Below are positions 1 to 11,631 of a stretch of 64,000 bases of DNA, piece by piece (position 1 is the first letter of the stretch; each line of letters opens with the position of its first letter). Both the position numbers and the translations under genes were made by a program. The stretch comes from Coptis chinensis (taxonomy: Eukaryota > Streptophyta > Magnoliopsida > Ranunculales > Ranunculaceae). The stretch spans positions 20,962,501-21,026,500 of the forward strand of contig CM027385.1 in assembly GCA_015680905.1 (NCBI GenBank). The letters are read 5' to 3'. A model generated the notes under the pieces. The model was given only the letters and a program-made list of their open reading frames with translations. It ran no database searches and was not told the origin of the DNA.

Positions 1-672
1 ATCTGCTCTAAAGCTTAGCAGAGATTGTACTCCTCTTTCCTAACGCCAACCATCCGTAATAATGGAAAAAAAGACTCTCCCGTCGTCACTATAAAACTTT
101 CCAACATTGAATTTCTCCTCAAACCTTCCTCCCAACCTCATCCACGGAAACGCTATAAGTTCAACAGAGAAAAAATAGTCACTCTAATGGTACACTCTAA
201 GTTTAGTTTACTCCCTACTAGAAAAATTACGCCAAGAAAAATTGTGTCATACCTTCCAAATCGGGACACCTACACTTTGTGTGCTCCGTAGATCGACACT
301 TGCTACATTGCTTGGTCTTTCGAGATCCCTCCCCGCTTCATTACCAACTTCCACTCACGCCACCAAACAAGCAACATTACTTTGAACCCCATGAAAATAA
401 CAAACAAGAAACATTTTCTTGCGTTTATAAAAAGAAGATAACGCCAAAAAATTATCACTTACATCCAAGATCTCTATTTAACCCGTCATCATCCTCACTC
501 ACATCGGCAACTCCTGCGCACGCTTTCGACATAGTTAAGCGCTTTTAGCACTTGGACACGTAAAGCGATTGCACCACAAGAAAGATATTGACGAATACAA
601 ATCAGAATCAACAAACTTTTGTAACTATTTAATGTTAACGGACAAGTGAAATATGGCAACGGTATAAGAAAC
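1..672. other. Non-coding flank of a decayed transposase; no gene seen
   Basis: Short open frames occur on both strands but none resembles a known protein, and none has a credible start or splice context. The minus-strand transposase relic reaches its stop codon at about 673, so this stretch is probably the 3' untranslated or terminal part of that MULE. I found no terminal inverted repeat in it. Confidence 0.4.
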
Positions 673-2745
673 TTACCCCCATCGTTTGGATGCAAAAGTG
701 GACATGTGGGCCTTGTGTGCCCGGACGATACCACAATGGCCACACTTTTTTCTTGTCTCATTCTGACCTTTCAATCTACTACGTTTATGCGGCCTACCCT
801 TCGATTTTACGTGTGGTGGATCATTAACAAATGGACGATGGGTGGTTTTAGGTGGGGTGAAAGGCATCTCTACCTCGGCGGTGCCTTTAGAAGACGGAAT
901 GCCATCCATTGTACCACTTTCTGGTGGAATATAAGGCATTTCAAAGGGAACTTGTGGACTGCCTTCAGAAGCTCTAGAAAAAGATGATAACATGGATTTA
1001 AAAGCTTCACTGTTTGTGGCTGTTTGAGAGGCCCACAAACATATCTTCTTGCATTTCCCTATAAGCTCACTGTGACGAATAATGGAAGCAGCCTGCGAAG
1101 AAAAACTTGGATTGTTATTTGGAATGACAGATTTAGCAACTCGTGTCCATCTCCTTAAAAACAGCTCACGGGGTATTTCCACGAAGGTCCTCGTGTTTGT
1201 AAACTGAAATGATATGTCTACATGGAAATCCAAACGAACTGAAATAGCCCACATGAACATCTAGCATCCTGCGCTTCTAAAAGGTTGTATTCCACACTCG
1301 CCTTTTTGCCTGTTCAGATGACGGCTGATGGTGTATACACGAATATTGTCACCCACATCACGTTTATCTTCTGCAGTGTACATCGATTCCTCCTGTAACT
1401 GCTTCCTAAAAGCAAGAAAAGCAGCTCGAGTATAGATGGATTCTGCCTGCTTTGCATATTCAATCAAGTGGCTACCAATGAAAGGCTTCGTCGTTGCAGT
1501 CCTTACCTCTTCTTCGTGCTCTCGGTGACGGATATTTGCAACTGCCAATTCCATTTTCCCAAATAGCTCAAACAGCTGCATCCCGGGCTTAACATGATGT
1601 CTTATAACAGAGTTAATAGACTCGCAACGTGGGTTGCTTCTGCAACCGCCAAAGAACTCACCATGAAGATACGATTCTGCCCACCTCGCCCGTTTCTTCT
1701 GTACCTTCATCACCCATGTGTTATGACTAACTTTGTATTTTTCCACTAGCTGTCTCCACCTTTCTTCGAACTCTCCCCGAGAACATTTCATAAACATAAT
1801 AGAGCTGAACTCTGTTGCAAATCCGAGGATTTTTGACATTGGTGATGCAATTTTTCAATACGTGCCAAGAGCACGCGGCCGGTGTTTCAATCTGGAAGAA
1901 TAGATTTCAAAGCTTTACGAATCGGCCGCTATCACCATCAGTAATGACTGATTTAGGGTGTTCACCACACATTGCGTCATAAATGATTTCAATACCCACT
2001 TATAAGTGTCGTCGCACTCACTTATGATCAAAGCAAAACCAAAAACTATAGTCTGTAGGTGGTTGTTGATTCCAGCAAACACAACGATCGGCATCTGGTA
2101 CCGATTGCTCCTGTACGTTGAATCAAACAACAACACATCACCAAAGCTACAGTAATCCAGGCGGGAGGTGGAATCCGCCCAAAACAGCCCAGCCAACTGC
2201 CCACTCGCATTTAACTCATAGTTGTAATGAAATAAAGGATCTAACTTCACCTTGTCCTCTAAGTTGGCAAGCAGTGTGTTGGCGTCGCCATCAATACAAC
2301 GACTTCTCCTCTCTTTTCCCATTTTGTTATACAAGTCTTTTTTCGTAAAACCAACATTAAGGAAACCTCCAGCTATATGTGCATAGTGACCCATCACTTG
2401 GCATTTACGAACACCGACATCATTTAGGCATGTAGCAAATTCCAACGCTTCTCGACTCACATTTCTATGTGACCGAAGAAACATTGAACTCGGATACGGT
2501 ACAAGTGGATGTGTGTGTTCCCCAATAAACTCTTTCACAGTCCACAACTTTGCTTCCGTAATCAAAACAACAACAATGCAGGCTTTACAATTGAACCTAG
2601 TGACCTGTCTGGGTGTTCTTTTGGGTTGTCATCGATTGGAGTTTATCTGCATGTCGTTGACCTTCGGATGAACACACAAATCTCCGCTTAATAGCAACTC
2701 CATTTGGATGAATTCTATAAACATCCTTACGAACACCGAAGCCAT
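673..2745 (-). pseudogene. Decayed FAR1/FRS-type MULE transposase
   Basis: The minus strand encodes, in order, a FAR1-like N-terminal piece (about 2745-2640, with GFGVRKDVYRIHPNG and CSSEG), the end of the FAR1 DNA-binding region with GEHTHPLVP (about 2565-2450), a MULE transposase core with LLFDSTYRSNRYQMP and ISECDDTYKWVL (about 2150-1950), a region with RWAESYL and RCESINSVIRHH (about 1840-1560), and a C-terminal tail with LRRWTRVAKS and CGHCG. These are hallmarks of the FAR1-related family, which descends from Mutator-like transposases. It is broken: a frameshift lies near 2640, the frame closes at 1915 near the expected catalytic-loop Asp region, coding between 1914 and 1840 is scrambled, and an in-frame stop at 1261-1263 sits where the SWIM zinc finger should be. 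A domesticated FRS gene is possible, but the breaks favour a dead transposon. Confidence 0.8.
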
Positions 2746-2791
2746 CTTCCTCTCCCACTCCGCTCACCCCCACTGCTTAGCAGTATACTAG

Positions 2792-3580
2792 TCATATTAT
2801 GAGCTATGAACATTCTTTGTTCACATCACAATTGGACTATGAACAGTGATTGATCATAGTTCGGAGTGTGACGAGTATTACTCTTATTTATAAGCCCATA
2901 TAAACTACAGACAATTAAGATCTAACAATTAATTATCCTCTTAATTATCGCTCCATTAATTATTTTTACATAATACATTAGCATGCACGCGTTGGGTATA
3001 TAGATACTATGTATGTTCTTTATAATCACATATAACGTTATGAAACATAGTACCTTCGGAAGGTGTTACTTATGACATACTTTCTTGGATGACTATTCGG
3101 ATGACATACTATCATGTATGTCAAACAGAATGATATATATACATTTGCATTGTCTATACTAATTTTTAGTGAATTTTAATCACATACTTTACTACGATAA
3201 ATGCTTTGTGAGTTTTGAGATTTTCGGCTCCTTTGGAGCCTTGGAGAATGAATGTTGCACGCGTCAATGAATGGTACGAGTTAGGAAAATTTTCTAGTAG
3301 GGTGGAGTCCAATACAATAGCTAACACAATAGCATTTTGGATAGTGATGGATAAATATGATGATCTATTTTGGATGATACTTAGGCACCTAGCTTTTCGG
3401 ATAAGTGTGTAACTTCAGAACTTATAAATAACTATAAATAATTCCAAAATATAGTATTTGGTTGAATATGGATTTTGTTAGTTGGTTCAAATTTTCGTTT
3501 CATATGATTCTTAGGAAATTCGAAGAAAAGAGTGGAATCCGAAAAAGAGAAGCAATGAAATCTCATGTAATGGCATCTAA

Positions 3581-3639
<59 letters not shown>

Positions 3640-4310
3640 ATGACTTTTTCGTTGTGAGAGAGTTAGATATGACATTTTCTTTCCTTTGTGAGAGAGTTAG
3701 AGAAAACTTTTAGATGGTTTCTTTGAGGTCTTTTCAGAGAGAACATAACAACAAGAAGTACCAAATCCAAAATAAATTCTAACTTCATTAAGTCATGAGT
3801 ATCTCCCAATAATTACATAGTCATAAAAACCAAAGCACCTAATGAGTAATCAAATCCTCATGAAATTATCCTTAACAAAATTGACATTTTCAGCAACATG
3901 GACAAAATGGATCATCACTCTTGTCCAGTTGTCCCCACATTCTAAAATCTAAAGTATTTGTTACTTACGGACCCCAATTTGTGTTGGCAGACTCCCACAA
4001 AAAAAACTATTATTACAAGTGTGCCATTGGTCTCAAAAAATCTCAAAAAAGTATAAAGTATTATTACTATTATTATCCCAAAAAAGTTGAATTCGAAAAC
4101 CCCAAACTTAAACGACCCGGCTAGGTCGTTTGGGATTCAGTACAAACGACTTGCCCAAGTCGTTTGGGACTTAGTACAAACGACTTGGCCAAGTCGTCTG
4201 AGACTTAGTACAAAGGACCCGGCCAGGTCGTTTGGACTAAGTCCCAAACGGTGTGGTCAAGTCGTTTGAGACTCAGTACAAACGATCCAGACAGGTCGTT
4301 TGGACTAAGT
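2792..4310 (+). repeat. Left arm of a dispersed ~1.5-kb inverted repeat (MULE-like family)
   Basis: This stretch reappears, inverted and only modestly diverged, at about 24486-23030. Shared landmarks in order are TCATATTATGAGCTATGAAC, a run reading GGATAATTAATTG on the far copy, ATGTATGTTCTTTATAATC, the block around 3215-3410, a (GA)n tract, and the GTCGTTTGGGACTTAGT subrepeats. Partial copies lie at 18531-18988 and 20398-20745. It starts just upstream of the decayed MULE transposase, so it is probably the terminal or subterminal part of that element. It has no coding content that I recognise. Confidence 0.75.
3585..3634. repeat. (GA)n microsatellite
   Basis: About 25 uninterrupted GA dinucleotides lie inside the left inverted-repeat arm. 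The far copy at about 23680-23698 keeps only a short CT run, so the tract expanded or shrank after duplication. Confidence 0.95.
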
Positions 4311-4312
4311 TG
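4107..4312. repeat. ~39-bp tandem units with a palindromic core
   Basis: Five to six imperfect units each contain a palindrome of the form AAACGACYTGGCCARGTCGT followed by TTGGGACTTAGTAC. Related units lie in the inverted copies near 23030-23220 and 20400-20610. Such subterminal arrays of short palindromes are common in MULE and fold-back elements. Confidence 0.7.
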
Positions 4313-4313
4313 T

Positions 4314-4840
4314 ATGTTTTGGGTATGAACAATCAATGTTCATGTCTGTTTTGGGTATGAACATTTATTGTTCATATATGTTTTGGGTATGAACATTTAT
4401 TGTTCATACATGTTTTGGGTATCAACAATCAATGTTCATATTTGTGCACAATATTAAGGCCAATACAGTGTTTTAATTAGTTGATTGAATGTAGTTACAT
4501 CCTCTAAATTCTAAAATATATTATTGTTTTAATTGGGTATGAACAATCAATGTTCATATTTGTTTTGGGTATGAACATTTATTGTTCATATATGTTTTGG
4601 GTATAAACAATCAATGTTCATGTCTGTTTTGGGTATGAACATTTATTGTTCATATATGTTTTGGGTATGAACAATCAATGTTCATATCTGTTTTGGGTGT
4701 GAACATTTATTGTTCATATCTGTTTTGTTCATACCTATTGTTCATAGCTAATATTCATAATTTGGGGTATGAACAGTTATTGTTCATATCTGTTTTGGGT
4801 TCATGTTTTTATAGCCACAATCAATGTTCATAGCTGCCCG
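4314..4840. repeat. 32-bp tandem array with inverted GAACA/TGTTC core
   Basis: The unit is TGTTTTGGGTATGAACA, a variable 4-6-bp centre (often TCAA or TTTAT), then TGTTCATAT. Four units run at 4314-4442, a unique spacer fills about 4443-4533, and seven or more units follow, decaying toward 4840. The same TATGAACA...TGTTCATA palindromes recur near 2805-2860, 24440-24530, 25030-25140 and 60720-61070, always beside MULE-like sequence. Confidence 0.8.
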
Positions 4841-4849
4841 TACCTACGG

Positions 4850-5040
4850 CCCACGAGACCTCGACGCGCCTGCGGCGCTATCCCGACAACTCGTCGCACT
4901 TTCGGTGCAAGGCTTACGCGTGTTTTCGGCGCGAAACAACTCGACGCGCCTTCGGCGCAAGGTCAGCCGCGCCTTCGGCGCAAAACTATATACTTATGCC
5001 CATGCCTCCCGACACAGATAAACGCCTCGACGCGCCTTTG
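4850..5040. repeat. GC-rich cluster of GCGCCTTCGGCGC hairpin units
   Basis: In otherwise AT-rich DNA this ~190-bp patch repeats CGACGCGCCTTCGGCGCAA and degenerate forms about six times. Each core can fold as a 5-bp GC stem with a TTC loop. It follows directly on the palindromic array. I do not recognise the family. Confidence 0.6.
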
Positions 5041-6332
5041 GCAATAATTTTAACCACCTGAGAAAAAAGGATTGTGTGGGCAATGTGGACAGAACCTCCC
5101 CACTATTTATGACTTTACACAATTTTGGATCCTGTCATAAGGCTACAAAGGCAGTTTACATGCATTAAATTTGGTAGTCACTTGGGCAGAACCTCCCTAC
5201 TATAGCATTCATCTAAATGGACTTAAAAATAGAACACCACCAATTCAACCAAATGGATTAAGAACAATATGAGAAACAGATAAATTAAAAGATTTCCACC
5301 AAAGTGGGGTTTCAATGAGGACATGCATCAAAATAATTCCAAAAGCGTGGGGGTAACATTGTAAGACCACCCACAAAAGTATGTCAAGTACAAAAAATAA
5401 AATAGCAAGAGTACTGAGAGAACATCATAAGTCCTCCACAAACCCCATAAGAAGATCTTAATCTCGGTTCCCAATGTCGGCCCTCCTTGTAAATCGCAGG
5501 CCTTGAGGAAACTTTATTGAAGAAGAATGTAATTGTCTATTTTAACGTTGTTAAATAGAGTGAGTCTGAATATATACTTAAAAAGAAGATGAAAAAAAGC
5601 GGGCGTGAAACAATGGCCTATCTTATTCACCTTTCCTCATTGAAATCTAATTCTTGTGGGTCCAAATGTGTAGTAACGCTTTCTGATAGAGACGAATGGA
5701 AGACACAAATATGTGAAAAAAGCCTCTAAAAATACGATAGAGGATTGATTCTTACGATAGAGGAATTACAAATTATAGAGTAAACAATTACAATAGAAAA
5801 GCAATCATATGTACATGAAATGAGAACCTAAACACAGTCCAAAGTCATTGATTCTTACGATAGAGGATGAGGGACGACTAAACGTCAAAAGGTTCAAAGA
5901 CACATCTTGACGCCCATCCAGCCGTCATTGATTCTTACGATAGAGGATGAGGGACTAAACGCGTCGAATGCATTTAAACATTTCATTGAACTTAGTATGG
6001 CCTAAGTCATGCTCACTATGTATGATGGTTCTCATTCTCACTCCCCAATTACCACCCAAGTCCCTGGGATGCTCTAAAGACTCCTCATAAGCAATCATGC
6101 TAACCATTGCTCATGAACAAATTGAAACAATATAACTTAGGTGTGATGCCTTTGTCATACTCGCGAGCTTAGCAATTTAGCACAAAGCAATTGTGGATGT
6201 TAACGCAGTGAATTCTTGAATCATACACGGACGAAAGGACCAAGGCGTATTTCAAGAATGTGAAAATGACAAACCTTATGGTTGGCGTCGAATGTGTAGA
6301 CTCCACGAAGCAACCCCGTGGAAATTAAAAAT
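5041..6332. other. Intergenic stretch with a three-copy 20-bp direct repeat
   Basis: No gene was recognised. A direct repeat beginning ATTGATTCTTACGATAGAGG occurs at about 5744, 5847 and 5937, with partial forms beside it. The rest is unremarkable AT-rich sequence without a supportable open frame. Confidence 0.5.
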
Positions 6333-6715
6333 CAAGCTTGTGGGGTAAAGGAACACTAAAATGATAAAATAGTTTTCATAGACAAAAATTCGAATCAGAG
6401 TACCGACCGAAATCAGATATTTCATCAAAAGAAAACCAGTAAAAATGACTACCCCTTACTGGGGTTTTTATTTAAAAATCGAAAGCTTGGGGAACATCAA
6501 AAGCTTCTTACCTGATGAGCAGGAATAGAGAGAGAGAAAATGAAGAGCGAGAGCAACTAAAAGCTATTAAGAGAAAGATAAGAGAGACGATCGGGAGAGG
6601 TGGAACAAAATACCTGAGATAAATCCAATGAGGGCGGATGTTGATGTGTAAAGCAGCACACGGTCCGGTATGAGTTAGATTGTCCACGTCACAAGCCGAG
6701 AAAACAGGGTTAGAG
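6333..6715. repeat. Direct repeat copy 1 bracketing an aminopeptidase fragment
   Basis: This is about 90% similar by eye to 8693-9050 and in the same orientation. Landmarks are AATCAAGCTTGTGGGG, ACCGACCGAAAT, TGACTACCCCTTACTGGG and TTACCTGATGAGCAGGAATA. Read on the minus strand, it looks like a pyrimidine-rich 5' untranslated exon ending in a splice donor (CTGCTCATCAG then GTAAG). It may therefore be a duplicated promoter plus first exon rather than a transposon terminus. Confidence 0.75.
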
Positions 6716-6766
6716 CAGTAGGATAGGGGCTTTCACACTAAGTATATAACTCAACTCTAAGTATTA

Positions 6767-8697
6767 TACCTGAGCAAGAAAGACTGTTAGACCTTCCTTT
6801 AGGCTGAGCTGGAACCAATCGCGACACGTTACTCTGAAATAAGTTGTAAGTTAACTCTTAATCATACATCCAAGTATCCAACATAGCATATACAGAAGAA
6901 GAATAAGAAAAATAATAAGAATGAGAAAAAAATAATATGACAATATAATAATAAAGACTAAAACTTGGTGTATAATGAGAATGAAATCTCTCTTAATGCC
7001 TTGAAACCTAGTAGTGGAGGGCAGGGAGGGGGGTGTTCACTTTGGCCTAAACAAAATATTGATATTATTAGTACAGCTTAACCGTAATATGCAGATGAAT
7101 ACTATTTGTAAAATGCGTACACAGGAAATTTTTAATTGCAAATATAAAATAGGGGCAGTAAAGATAACATGTATTAATGCTTAATAAGAATAATTTCAAG
7201 TATGCTGTGTGAAATGAAGGAAATGTGCCAACCTGTTGCCAGTCCAATTGTGGAAATACTGCAAAATATCAAAATATATGAAAGTCTGAATGTAATTTCA
7301 TGACAACTGACTTACGAATCTTACCATCATATTATGAAACATAAAAATCCTACCTCATGACCAATTACTTCGAGAATGTCAGTATAATCTGCATCAGATG
7401 CAGTTTCTGGCGATGCCAAGACATATTTCGAATGGAATATTTAGTGACCAAGTAGAAGATTGAGACAGGTAAGATAAATGGCAAACACTTTTTTTATTGA
7501 AGAACTAACGCACATTCAGACTCTTGTTTTCCATGGCTCCCTGGCAAGGAAAAAAAATATATCATTCGTAGTGGAAGCAAAAATCATGTTAACGGCCATT
7601 ATGATCGTGCCAAGGGAATTTCAGCCAGAAAACAAATGCATTATACAATCTGTATGCTGGGACAACAACACCATTCACAAGAAAACAACAACTTACATGT
7701 CATAATCTGGAACAGCAACAATATTAAAGATATCCAGGTCATACTCAAGACCAAACACCTGTTCCAATGGTGAAATGTAGCACAACAAGCTTTAAAAATG
7801 TTTTCGAAAAGTATTTCTGAGAAAATAGATAAAAGTACTGACATCTTCATCCCATCTCATCGCTGCTTTGAGTGAATACATGGCATGACATGTTGTTGGC
7901 AGATCTTGTGCAGGTGTCCAGATCCTCAGGGAAACCTTCCGACCTGAGTGAGTGACAAATGTTTCATCTGTGCTTTCTAGCTTTCCAGCAACTAATGCAA
8001 ACGTACAAGTAGCAAGGTTTCTTGAATGGGTCCTCCCAGAGAACATAATGTCTACCACCTTTCAACAGAATGAGACAACAATTAAAGTGAAAAAACTAAC
8101 ATGAAGATGATTTAGTTCAAGTTCCAAATTCCGATTCCGAATAAGTTAAAAATACCTCAAGTTCTCCTTCCCATCTGATAACAGAACTGTATACAGATTT
8201 TTATCAGCTTCAATTCGACAACTATATGCTGCCATGATATCAGGGCGATCCTAACAAGACAAATTGCATACCTTGATATATTTGGAATAGATCAACAATG
8301 CTAGCAATCGGAACCAATGATAGAAGAAACCTGATAAAACGTGATTTTCTGGAAACTCTCTGCTTCATATTCCGAATAAAAGTTCCCAGAGGACGAGCCC
8401 CTATGACAAAACAAAACATGCACACTCATAGTGAAACAGGTACACTGTATGAGCATATCAAAATTAGAAATTCTTGCTTTACCTCGAAAGATGTGTTTTT
8501 TTTTAACAATTTCCAAAGTGAATTTTCCACCGGTGGTGCTAGCGGCGTCAAATGATGTAGATCCAAGTGAATACAATTTTTCTGCAAAAATAGACAAACA
8601 TATTCAACTAACACTAATCTATACTATAACATCCTCATCCTCTACGTCCTACCTCAAGTTCCTCCCCGTTAACTTTGATTGATACAAGCTTCAAGCT
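6767..8697 (-). pseudogene. Internal segment of an M1 aminopeptidase gene, introns retained
   Basis: Read right to left, short exons spell consecutive pieces of a PepN-type M1 alanyl aminopeptidase: KLVSIKVNGEELE (8697-8653); SLGSTSFDAAS and GKFTLEIV (about 8581-8500); GNFYSEYEAESFQKITFYQ (about 8395-8330); [19 protein letters not shown] (about 8245-8155); [10 protein letters not shown] through [12 protein letters not shown] (about 8040-7845); [20 protein letters not shown] (about 7750-7697); GAMENKSLN (about 7540-7512); [20 protein letters not shown] plus IGHE (about 7440-7356); YFHNWTGNR (about 7258-7232); and VTCRDWFQLSLKEGL (about 6826-6767). The exopeptidase GAMEN motif, the zinc site HEYFH (split by an intron) and the downstream Glu of LKEGL are all still visible. 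The N-terminal third and everything after the zinc site are absent, and a 2-bp deletion disrupts the exon starting near 7445. Keeping the introns means it was copied as DNA, not by retroposition. The family removes N-terminal residues from peptides. Confidence 0.85.
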
Positions 8698-9050
8698 TGT
8701 GGGGGTCAAGGAACACTAAACTTATAAAATAGTTTTCATAGACAAAAATTCGAATCAGAGTACCGACCGAAATATCAAAAGAAACCCATTAAAAATGACT
8801 ACCCCTTACTGGGTTTTTTATTTAAAAATCGAAAGCTTACCTGATGAGCAGGAATAGAGAGAGAAAGTGAAGAGGCGAGAGCAACTAAAAACTATTAAGA
8901 GAAAGATAAGAGAGAGACGATCGGGAGAGGTAGAACAAAATACCTGAGATAAATCCAATGAGGTCGGATGTTCTTTGTAAAGCAAAGATACGGGCCTTTA
9001 TCACTTAGATTTTCCACGCCATAAGTCGAGAGAACAGATTTGAGCGTAGG
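8693..9050. repeat. Direct repeat copy 2 bracketing an aminopeptidase fragment
   Basis: This is the partner of 6333-6715. Its left edge abuts the first aminopeptidase exon within a few bases at the shared string CAAGCTTG. That is what a recombination junction, or a tandem duplication with this repeat as unit boundary, would look like. Similarity fades near 9050 in AGGATGGGGGCA. Confidence 0.75.
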
Positions 9051-10346
9051 ATGGGGGCAGCTGGGGCCCTAATCGCTCAGTATTGTTAATATAGATAGAA
9101 GATATAGATTGATTTGTCCATAGTCCATACAATTTCGACAACATTTTATTACTACATTTGTCCATATTCTTAAATACGTGAAAATCTATAAAAAGTCAAC
9201 ATTTTATAGTCAACGGTCAAAGTCAACCCGTCATTGTCAAAGTCAAACTGTCGTTTCCATGTTCAACAGGTTCAGGGTCATAGCCATGGTTCATGGCTAA
9301 GGGCAAAGGTGCATGGTTCATGGGCTCATGGCTAAGGTCATGGTTAAGGTCATGGTTCGGACCCACTAGCCAAGCCCAAACCCCAAACCTTATAACCCAA
9401 AAGTCTAAATGTTGAAAGACCCATTTGGATCTCTATTAAGTCCTATGGACTGGCCCCAAACACTTAAACTAACTGGCCCAACAACTTAAACTAATGTGGA
9501 CCGGCCCAAACAAAACAATCTAATGTTGGCCCAAACAACTAAAAACTAAAGTCCAAAAACTGAAACTGGCCCAAGGCCCAGCCTGTCATCTTCTCCATCA
9601 GCTACCACCAGCTCCCTCCACCAACCACCAACCAGGCAACCACCAAATCGACCACCATCAAGTTCCAATCGCCCACCCATTTCAACCAACCGATTTTAAC
9701 CCCCATAAAAACCCCTACAACTTTAACAAAACCAAAAACCTCAAATCATTCAATTCATATACTTCATCAAAACTAGATCTAGAATTCAGCCATTATTAAC
9801 TTCCACAGGGCGACAGCCCACACCCAATCCGCATTTCAATCATACATCAACCAACCATACCACAACAAAAGGAGAGTTCAAACAATAATCCGGACGGTTT
9901 CGATCTTTAGGCACGCCATTACAGACCCTTTTAAAGCTTCAATGTTCCCACCCATTCAAACCTCCATAACCAAACATAAAACCCTTACTCCCCGACATCA
10001 ATCAATAAATTCCAAACCACAAAGAAAGAAAAGTTCAAACAGACAAACATGCCGATTTCTTTATGTTGGGCTTTAACCGCCATTAATTAATAAAGCTTCG
10101 GTCAATAATACAACATAGTTTCAGATTTAATCTATAACCGGGTACAGAGATTGATCTCTGTAGTCTGTACCACACACACACACATCTCGTATCTCGGAGC
10201 ACACACACACACATCTCGGAGCACACACACAGATATCGAGGCACACACACACATCTCGGATTCGGATCAACGGCGAGATAACACAGTTACAGAGATGATC
10301 TCTGTACCCGGTTGTAGAGATCTCGAGATCTCGAGTCCAATTTAAA
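9051..10346. other. Intergenic; short tandem words and CA-rich blocks
   Basis: No gene was recognised. Around 9280-9360 the words ATGGCTAAGG and TCATGGTT repeat several times. Around 9380-9600 the sequence is rich in GGCCCAAAC and AACTAA words. At 10168-10258 there are interrupted (CA)n runs separated by CATCTCGG. Short frames here are by-products of these repeats. Confidence 0.5.
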
Positions 10347-10581
10347 AATATAACCACTCACCTCGCAATACACACGCACCCCTTGGTATGAGTGGCCGAG
10401 ATGTGACGGCGCACCATAGATTTAGCCTTAAAAAAATATGGCTAAATCTATGGTGCGCAGGTCGTATGGTATGCTAACAAATCTGGGCCACTCATACCAA
10501 GGGGTGCGTGTGTATTGCATGGCAAAAGTAGTGATCCAAAGGCCCACATTACCTACGCACCATCAATATAACCACTCACCT
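10347..10581. mobile_element. GGCTAAATC-family element, head-to-head inverted form
   Basis: Two inverted halves meet at about 10430-10441 through GATTTAGCC and GGCTAAATC. Each half carries the family words GTGCGC, GGCCACTCATACCAAGG and CGTGTGTATTGC. The unit is flanked by an identical 17-bp direct repeat, AATATAACCACTCACCT, at 10347-10363 and 10565-10581. No coding capacity, so it is non-autonomous. Confidence 0.7.
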
Positions 10582-10853
10582 GTATTAAAAGCTCGATGAA
10601 TCCCTCCTAATCCGAATCGTCGCGCTCCAATGCTCTAGCCAACAAGCTTTTATCTCCCCTTCTCTTTTTATTTTATTTTATTTTTCTAAGAACCCTATTA
10701 TCTGGAAAAGTATGAATATATATTTGGGTTTGAAACCCAAGCCCAACACAGACTCGGGCCCATAAATCAGGCCCACATATCCCAAATCCAATCCAGTGAA
10801 TTTTTAAATAAATAATTAAATTAATTAATTAATAAATAAATACATATTTTTTG

Positions 10854-10953
10854 GATCAGTACTTCTTTGATGCAATACACCCTCACCTCTGTGTGTGAGT
10901 GGCCCAGATGTGAGGGCGTACCATACATCTCAAGCGCCGCGATGGATTTAGCC
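10854..10953. mobile_element. GGCTAAATC-family element, half copy
   Basis: It runs from GGATCAGTACTTCTTTGATG through GAGTGGCCCAGATGTGAGG to GATTTAGCC. It matches one half of the other family members. No target duplication is visible. Confidence 0.6.
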
Positions 10954-11489
10954 ATTTTAAATACGAGCTACACATAAACTCACTTTCATTTTGGGTTCCT
11001 AATTACTCACGTGAGAAGGCTAAAAAGGTAGACATTTATGTTTTGAGGTCAGTGCGATGCAATTACATCCGACTAGCTTCCGATTTCTAGTTAATTATTT
11101 TTTGAGGTTATTTCAATGCATTTGCATCCAATTTCTGATTTCCCGTTAGTTAATCTCTGATTTTAGTTTAATACAGTTGCATCCAGTTTTTTATTTTCTG
11201 TTAATTATTCTTTGAGGCTAGTTCAATGCAGTTGCATCCAATTTCCGATTTAATGTTAATTGTTCTTTGAGGTTAGTTTAATGCATTTGCATCAAGTTTC
11301 CGATTTCCCGTTAATTATTTTTTGAGGTTAGTTCAATGTAGTTACATCAAATTTATAAATTCCCGTTAATTATTCATTTAGGTTAGTTCAATGCAGTTTC
11401 ATCCATTTTTCAATGTTTCGCTAATTAGTCTTTGAGATTAGTTCATTGCATTTGGATCCAGTTTCAGATTTCCTGTTAATAACTTTTTA

Positions 11490-11631
11490 GGCTAAATCTA
11501 TGGTGCGCGTGATGTATGGTGTGCCATCACATCACGGGCCACTCATACACAAAGCGGGGTGAGTGTGTATTGCAATGCAAAAGTAATCTTGATCCAAAGG
11601 CCCATACGACTGCAAGACTAAAGACATGCTC
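11490..11631. mobile_element. GGCTAAATC-family MITE with 9-bp target duplication
   Basis: This 142-bp insertion in the minisatellite begins GGCTAAATCTATGGTGCGC. It is flanked by AACTTTTTA at 11481-11489 and 11632-11640. A 9-bp duplication is the Mutator signature. It carries GGGCCACTCATACAC and GATCCAAAGGCCC. Confidence 0.7.

Noticed and set aside
10127-10357. Frames with VCVCLDICVCAP-like sequence on both strands
   Set aside because: Pure translation of (CA)n runs.
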